NCBI GenBank assembly: GCA_037892935.1
Contig: JAYXKI010000007.1
Coordinates: 1,612,001-1,676,000, forward strand
Direction: 5' to 3'
Length of the DNA: 64,000 nucleotides
Source of the DNA: Phlebopus portentosus
Lineage: Eukaryota; Basidiomycota; Agaricomycetes; Boletales; Boletinellaceae
Shown piece after piece: positions 55,903-64,000 of this stretch. Below the pieces are notes generated by a model. It searched no databases and was not told the DNA's origin. It saw nothing but the letters and a program-made list of their open reading frames with translations. The position numbers and the translations under genes were made by a program. Position 1 is the stretch's first letter, and each line of letters begins with the position of its first letter.

Positions 55903-57518
55903 GTGTGGGAGTGACAATGGTGGTAGGAGCGATGGTGGTAGTGGAAGCTACCACAAGGGCAAGGGTGTGGAAGAGGCCTACTCTACTGACAATAGCGACT
56001 GGGAGGCAGTTCAAAACAAGGGCCGAAACACAAGTGTTAAGAAACTTCTAAAGTCTAATCAAGAGGTCTTTATGGAGATTGAGGGCAACCTAAGTGACGA
56101 TCCCTCTGGAAAGGATAGCAAGCAGCATAGAAAAGCTCAGAGAAAGTGGAAGTCAAGGCTTGAGCAAGGTAAGTGTCTACCAGCTATTACAAGCTGTTAC
56201 TAACAAAGGACAGAGCCAGGTCGAGCGAAGGATGACCACTTTCTGTCCAAATTCAAGGGTCCAGAGAAGCTACTTATGATTACTGCATCTGGCATGCTCA
56301 GACTATATACGCTTGCCTACCAGTTTTTCCCAGACTACCATACACAGTCATCTACTCAGCGCAGCGTACTGAGTAAAGCAAGGCAGCAATTGGGTAGTAA
56401 TAACCAAAATGGTGAGTAGCTTTTATAGGAGTGGACCTGCGTCCAAAGTGCTTAGCCGAGTTTACTTTCTAAAGTTTTTGGAGGAGCAGATACCAACAAC
56501 TAACTGAATGATAGACTGTGTAAGTACTTCAATATATGGCATCGCTACAATTGACAGCTGGCCTTTAGCTCAGTAGAGAGACGACTACTATAAAAGGGGC
56601 ATTTATAAGAACTGCCAGAGAGATAGTGCTCGAGTACTACTCAATCACTCCAGGCCGAGATGATAAAGATGTCAAAGACATTTACAAAGGTCGTATTGAA
56701 CAGCTTTCTGACAAGATCACTGAGGAGGTTAAGGAAACTGCGATGAGAAAGGCTCTTAAAGCAGCAAAGAAAGGCCGTGTAGCAGCACTGATAGGTGACT
56801 TGCTTGAGGAGCTGAGCAGCAACTACATGTTTGCCACCTTAGATGTACGTCTGCCAACTTTTTCTTAGCAGTGAACTCATATCTCAACGTCTCAGAGTGA
56901 TAAAGGGGATCCTTACTCCCATGAAGCCATTCATGAGCTCATTGCGAGAACAGTCTTTACACATACCAAGGATTTGGTAGCTCTCTCTGAGCGCCAACCA
57001 GGCTGGGTCCGGCCAATACCAATCCATCTCATCGCAGTAGCTACACAAGCTGTAAGTTGCTTTACTGTAAAGAAGCCTATTTGAGAGCTAATATAAGTTA
57101 GATCTGTTGCGCGCTAGAAGAGCATTCTTCTGGAAATGCACAGAGAGCTTCAACTAGCTTTTCAAGTGCCAGGTACAGGTCGCCTGTCAATGTGTTGAAG
57201 GAGAACATAAAGCTCTTCAAGATAAATGAACCCGAGTCATTCGAGAAAGTACGAACAGCGATACTTAATATGGGAAAGTAAGCATTAGTATTATATACTA
57301 TATAGTCTTCTATTAACATCTAAGTAGAGCTCGTCTATCTTCAAGGGGAAAGCGCATCTTAGAGCAGAAGAAGGTGGCAGTAGGCTATAACCCTAATAAG
57401 AGAAGGCGTACTGACAGGTAAGTCAAAGTGAACCTTCTACTGTGATTTCGCCACTCATTACTAATAGTAGTGACTAAATATGACGTACTCTGGCTATAGG
57501 AAGGGCGTCTTCGACTAG

Positions 57519-58405
57519 GCTCATCTAGCTGTTCCAGTAATGTAAGCAGCTTCTATTAGCTTCTAGAAGCAGCTAGCTCACCATTTGATAGCGCCTATAT
57601 ATTTCTTTCATCTTATTTTCCTCTCTTGCTCTTTTAATTCACCGCCATTCCTTACTTAATTGTAACTCTAATCATCCCTACGAGGTTTATATATATCTAG
57701 ATCACTCTCAGAAGTGCTTAATAGGCGTGTGAATAGATTTAAACTGCAGCTATGATAATCTAAGTGCGCTACTATCTACTGTCTGACTATGAACAGAGCA
57801 GTTATCAGCAACTATCTTTTACTAAGAATCTCTATCAGGCATTAGTATGCTATTCAGTAATATCCGCTACTAGTAATTATAAGCTACTCACCACTTTATT
57901 AGCCTTCTATCAGTTTATACTGGCTAACAAATATAGTTTATTATACTTTATAATAAACTACTATTAATAACTATCTTGGTATAACATAATATCCTCTAAT
58001 AGGTACTGGCTACTATCTATGACTACCTACTACTACATAAGACTTTAGTCTAGTATCCGCTATAGATACTACTAATTACACAATACTACTGCAAACTATA
58101 GCCTCATATCTGCTACTATTACCTGCTACCATCTACATACTAACTTACTCTAACCCCACTTATTGACAACTATTCAACAATATTGGTAGTTAGACAATAT
58201 GTACTATCTACTACTTTGTAGCCCTATAAATAAATATCAACTATGTAACTATGGCCTCTATAAAGCTTTACAAGCCTCTATATAGTAGGGGGGTCACGAT
58301 AAATCACTATAGACTACTAACTTATTATAGGCCTCTATATAGCAGCCTATAGCAGTAGGTAGTAGGGAGTAATAGGGAGTAGCAGGGAGTAGCAGTGGAT
58401 ACTTT
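57519..58405. other. Right subterminal region of the giant transposon
   Basis: A/T-rich, with many CTACTA, CTATATAG and, at the very end, repeated AGTAGCAGGGAGT motifs. No gene. It mirrors the A/T-rich left end and may contain transposase binding repeats. Confidence 0.55.
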
Positions 58406-58422
58406 GGACTGTTTTCCTGATG
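58406..58422 (-). repeat. Right terminal inverted repeat of the giant transposon
   Basis: GGACTGTTTTCCTGATG, complement of the left end with one mismatch; followed by the CA duplication at 58423-58424. Confidence 0.88.
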
Positions 58423-59630
58423 CAGCACTCCGCCGTTCCGATTGGGGTGCCCCTAGGTCTTGGTGGCTTGGCGGCGCATCTCGGCGGCAGCCCCCGCCAT
58501 CGCGGCGCACCTGTCACGCCTCGCCGCCTGCCGCTTTAAGTGATATTTCTTATCAAGGACTCATAGTATATATAGAGAGCATGTATCTATCCTAAAAAGC
58601 AGCAGATATACACTCTAGAACGCAGCTACCAGAGACCAACCACAAGTAAAGAAGCCTCCTTCAAGAAACCAGTATATACAGAGAACCAGACAGCCGGATC
58701 AGGCGAACTCCCAGTCACGTGCCCTCGCTGATCCCGTCCTGACGGCGTGGCCCCCGATCTCACAGGATAGAAGCCGCTGAGCTCATTCGCCGCCCTGGTC
58801 ATCTCCCTTCTGCGCAGCTGTCACTCGTCTAGTAATCGCTCCAGGGACTTCCCACTTATATCTGCATCACCGTCCCTCTCTCTCTAGCCTCCGCCGCCGC
58901 TCGATCCTGAGCATTAGGGATTGCTCCTCCACGTCCTGACACAGCCGTCACTCCTCTAGTAATCAATCCCGCGATCTTTGATTTCTCCCTGCGCCTGAGG
59001 CCCCTTTCGTGTTTCCTCGCCGCCGTTCGGTTCAGATCGTTTGTGATTCTTCCTCAATGCCTTGACGCAGCCGTCACTCTTCTAGGCATCTGTTATACTT
59101 CCTCGACGTCTTGACGCAGCTGCCACTCTTCTTGTGTTCACCGCTACCGTCGGCGCCGGCGCCCCTTTTTGACTGAATCCAGTCTCCCGCTTCTCGCCGC
59201 CTCCGTGTTGTTCCACCGCCGACACTACTACCCTTTCAAGTGGTGTCGACGCTCTCTCTCCCGCATCTTCTCTGTGTCATTCCGACGTCATCTCCCCAAC
59301 TACCAGGCGGAATTGCACTGGTGCGAACCTCCACCGGCGCCGCACCCAGTCCGCTGCTGCGACCCCTTCGCCGGTTCAGTCGGACTCGGTGACCCCTATA
59401 CAGCCATCGAGGCCCGGATCGCCACAGCGAGTTATTCGAAGACGCGGCGGATCTGCCTAACGGCCAGATCCTTATGCATCTGAGCTGAGTGTCGCTTCTG
59501 AAAGCCTGTAGGTAGTCTGTAGATCTGGTAGGACCTCCCCTTTTTCCTCTCGACACCCTTGACATCGCCTCCCTGTGGTCGAACGCCACCGCTGCCTTTG
59601 TCCCTATCTAGGAGAGTCTGATAGTCTACA
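58423..59630 (+). repeat. 3' LTR of element 1, fragment 3
   Basis: Matches 2455-3663 of the 5' LTR, with many C/T and G/A differences, and ends TCTACA. The GCGT that follows matches the base of the insertion site at 1834-1837. Confidence 0.93.
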
Positions 59631-60250
59631 GCGTGGCCATCACGCTACTTGGAAACAGTTCTTTGCCAGGGGAAAAAGGTGTGCTGCATTACGTTCTTAA
59701 AATTACATGAGCCGGAACTCAATTCACATAGGTATTTGGTTCTTCCCGCCATCTCTTTAGATAGGATGCTTGAATGCATTATTGTAGAAGGCTCATTCAA
59801 TGCGGACTCCTTTGCAGCATTCATCAATACCCTCCTGGACAGCATGCAGCCCTGGCCAGCGAGGAACTCAGTTGTTATCATGGACAATTGCTCTATTCAC
59901 AAGTCTGATGACATGCGCCAACTCATTGAATCCAGGTGAGACGGTCTTTCTGCTGGATCATTGTGTGCAGGCTAATCATTGTACCACATCTGTCTAGGGG
60001 CATGAGACTTGAGTTCTTGCCGGCATACTCTCCTGACTTCAATCCAATCGAGCTGGTATTTTCATTGCTCAAATCCCAACTTCGGCGCATTCCTCTGCCA
60101 GAGGGTGGAGGTGATGCCGCAGTCTACACCAGGCTTTATGGAGAGGTTATGTCAATTGGTGTGGCTGACTGCTGTGCCTTCTATGAACACTGCAGATATG
60201 GCCAGTGTATGGTCTTCATTCATTGGTTTCTGATTGATTGGGAGGGATAA
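59631..60250 (+). pseudogene. Tc1/mariner-like (DDE_3) transposase, C-terminal half
   Basis: Continuation of the gene split at 1837. Exon to 59678 (GHHATWKQFFARGK), intron 59679-59731, exon 59732-59935 with VLPAISLDRMLECIIVEGSF and the second catalytic Asp in SVVIMDNCSIHKS, intron 59936-59998, then GMRLEFLPAYSPDFNPIELV, which holds the third acidic residue (Glu). This half has no stop up to 60250. With the left half it forms a D-D-E transposase of the Tc1/mariner type, dead because of the 57.8 kb insertion and stops in the left half. Confidence 0.85.
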
Positions 60251-60373
60251 CTGATTTACATTCTATGCTATTACTGCGACTATAGGTGAATGTGGTTTAT
60301 ATAGATAAGCAACTATGTTCATCTATGAGCTAGATTAAATTGCAGTGCAGTCTTGTTCTGCATAGCAAAGAAT

Positions 60374-61638
60374 CTAATTAATGAGCCCGATTGTCACATC
60401 TAAATTGTCCACATTAGCTATCTCCTGCAGCTCTTCTTTAGTGATATGTTGAATATTATCGAGTCGAAGGTAGCCTCTCTTTTTGAATGATTTGCGAAAT
60501 GTATGATACAAAGGACATGGTTCCTTGCCCCTTTCAATATTGTCATGGAGAGACTCAAGCCAGTTGCCAACCAGTGGCCAATCTCTGGGTCTTCTCCTAG
60601 CTGCATTATTATGCACAGCTGGTCCCATGAATGGAAGCTGTATAGGGGTCAGTGGCGGCATCATGAATGGGTAAATGGGTGGCATCATGGATGGAAATTG
60701 CATTGAGGACAGTGCTTGTTGGATTATTGCCGGGTGTATAAAACCCAGGAATTCTATATTTGGCAGGTGCTGTGCTGCAACTGCGGATGGCTCTGCAAGC
60801 ATTATTTGTATACCAAGGGTGGCTAGTTGGGTCAGCAGCTGTCCTGCTTTAGATGGACTAAACGTGAAAGTGGATGATTTTGGGATCCTCTCGATAGCAG
60901 CTCTGGCTGAGTATAAATCCAGAGGCTTCTGATCTAGAAGTTTAAGCATCTCAGGCAGAGCATCGTAAGTTATGCCAGGGGCATTCTGATACTAGATTAA
61001 GAAGCATATGTGTGAAAAGCACACAGCATATTGGCAACCCACTCACAAGCAGTCTTGCATGTTCTTCAATATCCTGATGGGTGTATGGAATATGGTTGCA
61101 TGCACCTGGTAACCTTGCACACAAGCGTTCATGCTCATCACATTTGAAACTTGCTTCCAATTTGGCCACAATTTTGGTCATAGACTCCTTGTAGGTGTCC
61201 TGAGCATCATTGAGCTGTGTGGGCACCAATTTTGTTGTCATTGCCTGTTTTCCTTTCTTCTTCATTGCATTTGTGTCCTGTAAAGATCGGTCAAATGAGA
61301 TAGATAAATGAGATTTCATGTGGACAAACATCAAACCCAGGAAGATTTCTGATGATGATTTTGGGATCAGGCACATTTGTCTTCTTTTTGCTCTGTTTCT
61401 TCCAGTGCTTGTGTACTTCATCAAAAATTTTGTTCAAAGCTGCTTGGGTATCAAGATACTCCGAAAGATACTTGTTTGGGCCTTCTTTTCTACACCATGG
61501 ACCTTCAATGCCTAAGCAGGAAATGGTGCAGGAACCTCGTGTCAGATTCATGATTTCAGATATGACCTTATGCAGGAATATATCAGAACTTAGAAGCAGC
61601 TCCCATCCGCTAACCCTATCGGAAACCAAGACTGTCAC
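60374..61638 (-). CDS. Multi-exon host gene, unknown function
   Basis: Read leftwards. The first segment (61638 to about 61337) starts MTVLVSDRVSGWELLLSS and ends with a Lys-rich stretch. The second (about 61278-61050) contains a Cys/His-containing segment (FKCDEHERLCARLPGACNHI, then PYTHQDIEEHARLL). The third (about 60987-60374) has repeated Met/Pro motifs (FPSMMPPIYPFMMPP) and RRRPRDWPLVGNWLESLHD near the end. The first junction does not keep frame with the obvious gt...ag sites, so its edges are unsure. I do not recognise the family; the Cys/His segment could bind zinc. The last stop is at 60374-60376. Confidence 0.55.
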
Positions 61639-63252
61639 AGTAATAATGTCACATTTGCTCTTCCGTTGAAACTCCTGGGAACTGTCTGATAGCTGAGGAG
61701 TGTCACAGTTCTTGGAGGCTGTTCGGTAAGATTAAAACGAGTAGGAAAGAGAAAGGTGACTTTTGGGAGAAAACTAGAGAAGGGCTGATGCATCGATCTG
61801 GGTTCCGGAGCAGTTCTGGAAGGGATGGAGGAGAAATGGGATTGAAGGCTGCTGAGTGTATGTGAGGGGGGGGATTAGATTAAAGGAGATAGGCGAAGAA
61901 GCAAGGCAGGAGAAGTCAAAGCAAGGGGGATTGGCGGTGGCGATGCGAAGGTAATTGATGTCCTCACAGGTAATCCTTTGATGGATTCAAACTCTGGAGG
62001 CAGAAGACGATGAGACAAAGCTAGAGAAGGACTTCCCCTAAGCGCTGACAATATGAAAGTGATCCTTTCAAGGATCTGACATGATATAACGGGTTTCGAT
62101 GAGTTACGATGGGTTTCGGTGGGTTACAAAATGAAACAAAGTAATACAATGCAGAATGAAGCAATATGCAAGGGACTCAAGTGAGACCTTATGTAGAGGT
62201 GTAAAGAAGAGTGATGAGGGTCTCAGACTTCAACACAGGTCGAACTGATCACACTGGGCTCGAGTACAACTACAGAGCAGTAGACTCCAGGCGTATGAGA
62301 CAGAACTATTATGTATTTGTGGGAGATAGAGAGTCGAGAAGGGTACAGAAAGAGTCGAATTAGTCTCGACTGTAGCTAGAGTGGGTTTCTAGTCTGAACT
62401 GAACTTCAGACTGAGCTGTTCTGAGCTATTCTGTCCTCTGCTCTCCTAAGACTGGGCTCCTACTACGAGTTGCTCACCTATTTATAAAATTGTCCAAACC
62501 TGAGCCTTCGGAGTGTCAGAGAGCATAACAAAAGGAAATTGGAAGTGATAAGCATAAGAGATCGCATGGGAAACAAAAGATCAAGTGAGCACATCTGGAA
62601 AGTGGTGGGATAATAACTATAAAGCATAATACGAAATGTGGATGCATACGGAATGGTGAGCATATGGAATCATAGGGGACAAAACAAAATGTGAATGCAT
62701 ATAGGACTCAAAAGGGGAAAAGCTCAAGCGCATCACGTCAGGTCGAAGCTTGGGGGCGTTGGGGGCTGATTGCAGATTCTTCAATTTACCTCTCATACCT
62801 GAGTTTTAGTAAGATGGGCTAGCTAAGTTGGCCTTTGTAAGTTTTTGACTGGGTGGCTCGAGTGTCCAAAAGTTCTTCCTAGACAGCGGTCGAGTGCGAG
62901 AGGCTACAGTAGTTCGTTCCACTTCAAATCAAATCAATCTGCACTGAGTTCCACTGTTACAATGCAGATTACCGTGGAACACGTGTCACGTGTGCGATCT
63001 TGGACCTAGTGTGTCAATGCTTCTTACACCGTACAGCAGGAGTTGAAGTAACAGGGTCTTTCCTCCTTGTGGGAGTCAGAGTGATGGGGTCAAGGAGACC
63101 CTGAGCCATGGCCATTCTAAACAAAATGCTGTCATTATTTGCTTTGATAGATAGTAAGCCCTTCATCATTGGACAGTGGCTAACAGCCCTCACCTTTGAC
63201 ATTATTTCCTTGCTCACGTTCTAGTATAGAGAAGTCCAGTTCTTCCCTATAC
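61639..63252. other. Host intergenic region, no gene recognised
   Basis: Short frames only. Purine-rich in 61700-62050, with runs of GGGTTTCGATGAGTTACGAT-like repeats near 62090-62130. May hold the promoter of the leftward gene ending at 60374. Confidence 0.45.
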
Positions 63253-63986
63253 TATGTTGTTTCGTCTGGGCCAGTTTTATTTGCGACTTGCACCACGTCA
63301 TTGATAGATAGGTCTTCATCCAGCTGGTAGTTGTCATCGGAGTTATCATCCAAATCACTAGTATCATCAGAATTATGCAACTGAGGAGAGGTGTCAGTAC
63401 AGTACAATTAGAATGCCACCCATACTAGGAATGCACCTTTTTCAATGGGCCTTTCCCCTTTTTCTTGCGAGGGCTCTTCTGTGGCGCTTCTGGAGTTGCC
63501 AGTGCTTCATTGTCTTTGGATGGTTGCCCAGGACCCCTCCTGACCTTTGGCTTCTTCTTAGGGGTCTCGGCATCCTGGGCTGCCTTGGCCTTTTCAGTGA
63601 GCTTTTTACTGCAAGAAGGATGCATTGTTGATGGTACAAAAGAAACCTGAGAAAAACCTGAATCTGGGAAAAAATTATAAAAATATGGTTCTTGCTTAGC
63701 AGTTCGATTCTACTGGTACATATTGAGCTCCTCCATAGTGCATTTAGGACCCATCCTTCTACACAATAGAGTTCTTTTGTTATCAATTGCCGCTTGGTAT
63801 TCAAGCAGCATCTAAAAGAACTCCAATAATGTTCAAGTGCAATATGAGACATCGGAGATAACACTGCTTCTCATGCACTATATATTCGCCGAGCAGGAAG
63901 AGAAGTGCTTTCCTACTTTTCTGCGCATTTCTTACTCCCACTACATAACCCATTATATAGTTCAAGACTGGTGAGTGATGCCACAC
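63253..63986 (-). CDS. Multi-exon host gene, partial, unknown function
   Basis: Read leftwards and probably extending beyond the right edge. Segments include SPVLNYIMGYVVGVRNAQKS (near 63970), MLLEYQAAIDNKRTLL (near 63810), then a Lys-rich stretch EKAKAAQDAETPKKKPKVRR with GPGQPSKDNEALATPEAP, and an acidic tail NSDDTSDLDDNSDDNYQLDE ending at TAG near 63253. The pattern of basic followed by acidic low complexity suggests a nuclear protein, but this is only inference. Exon edges are approximate. Confidence 0.45.
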
Positions 63987-64000
63987 AAAACCCCATCAGT

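Larger units (their letters stand above)
48570..57518 (+). pseudogene. DUF6532-like gene interrupted by the chromovirus
   Basis: A multi-exon cargo gene split by the retrotransposon at 49257-55902. The start is uncertain (ATG at 48570 opens MPPRAGK but soon meets a stop in that frame). Left segments include RTTRSRGQLSSPEYLEEH (48859 on) and an acidic Ser/Asp region running to 49256. Removing the insertion and one GTGTG copy restores an open frame: SSSKDGCG joined to SDNGGRSDGGSGSY. Right exons follow at about 55908-56168, 56215-56410, 56580-56845 and beyond, with the conserved block HEAIHELIARTVFTHTKD, IPIHLIAVATQAICCALEE and RSPVNVLKENIKLFKI, which resembles the DUF6532 core. The last exon ends with TAG at 57516-57518. 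Function unknown. Family match is by eye. Confidence 0.6.
27971..58422. mobile_element. Giant 30.45 kb Plavaka-type DNA transposon with cargo genes
   Basis: Everything between these positions interrupts the 3' LTR of element 1. The ends are 17-bp inverted repeats (CATCAGGAAATCAGTCC at the left; complement CATCAGGAAAACAGTCC at the right) with one mismatch. The LTR sequence GTACCAGCACTC is split with the dinucleotide CA repeated on both sides, giving a 2-bp target duplication. Inside are a Plavaka-like transposase pseudogene, protein kinase, JmjC and TET/JBP oxygenase genes, a DUF6532-like gene, small ORFs and nested elements. Without the chromovirus it is about 23.8 kb. Both ends have A/T-rich, TATAG/CTACT-rich subterminal regions, as in CACTA-like elements. 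The transposase is broken, so this copy could move only with help. Confidence 0.88.
1838..59630 (+). mobile_element. Ty3/gypsy LTR retrotransposon, element 1 (outermost, interrupted)
   Basis: This is an LTR retrotransposon bounded by the GCGT duplication. Its own parts are the 5' LTR 1838-3663, gag about 3690-6927, pol 6936-10409, an antisense spliced gene 10845-12504, a 145-bp repeat array 13102-14033, a sense ORF 14225-15160, and the 3' LTR in three pieces (15285-15297, 27359-27970, 58423-59630). The other sequence within these limits belongs to later insertions. With TSD copies removed, the 3' LTR pieces total about 1827 bp against 1826 bp for the 5' LTR, so the reconstruction is close to exact. 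Gag carries a frameshift and pol three in-frame TGA codons, so the copy is dead. Its pol is clearly related to that of element 2. Confidence 0.92.

Noticed and set aside
27971..58422. Assignment of the giant element to KDZ transposons
   Set aside because: KDZ elements also carry TET/JBP genes, but the transposase motifs here (TGDLVWDVQ, LAPDALHQW, FSTEQSERAH) fit Plavaka, with no KDZ-type transposase seen.

Overview
The window is fungal nuclear DNA, most likely from an agaricomycete basidiomycete. Introns are about 50-60 nt with gt...ag ends, and the gene families (fungal TET/JBP dioxygenase, Plavaka transposase, JmjC protein, DUF6532-like protein) are typical of mushroom-forming fungi. No bacterial features are present, and the species cannot be named from this sequence.

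Almost the whole window is one nest of transposons whose layers can be dated by target-site duplications (TSDs). Layer 0 is old host DNA carrying a decayed Tc1/mariner (DDE_3) transposase gene, 1224-1837 continued at 59631-60250. Layer 1 is a Ty3/gypsy retrotransposon (element 1, outer limits 1838-59630, TSD GCGT) that split the mariner gene. Its 5' LTR is intact (1838-3663); its 3' LTR was broken twice. Layer 2a is a young, apparently intact related gypsy element (element 2, 15298-27358, TSD CCGC) inserted 13 bp into that 3' LTR. Layer 2b is a 30.45 kb DNA transposon (27971-58422, 17-bp terminal inverted repeats, TSD CA) inserted in the middle of the same LTR. Layer 3 is a Ty3/gypsy chromovirus (49257-55902, TSD GTGTG) that landed in a cargo gene of the giant transposon. 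Small foldback elements are also nested near its left end.

The giant transposon is the main object of interest. It carries a decayed Plavaka-type transposase together with an intact MAPKKK-like protein kinase, a JmjC-domain gene, a TET/JBP-like 2-oxoglutarate/Fe(II) dioxygenase gene, a DUF6532-like gene and small unknown genes. A mobile element with a DNA-modification oxygenase and a JmjC oxygenase suggests interference with host silencing; this role is inferred. Five copies of the palindrome (G)ATGCGTACGCATC, most next to CACGTGA, lie between its genes.

Elements 1 and 2 each carry, between pol and the 3' LTR, a spliced gene on the opposite strand with a Zn2Cys6-type six-cysteine motif. Element 2 and the chromovirus share a correctly phased GGGTTTT heptamer at the gag-pol overlap, predicting -1 frameshifting. 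LTR pairs differ only by transitions, nearly all at CpG, and several stops look like CGA to TGA changes. This points to cytosine methylation and deamination, the process a TET-like enzyme would counteract.

Right of the nest (60374-63986) lie two unrecognised multi-exon genes on the minus strand.
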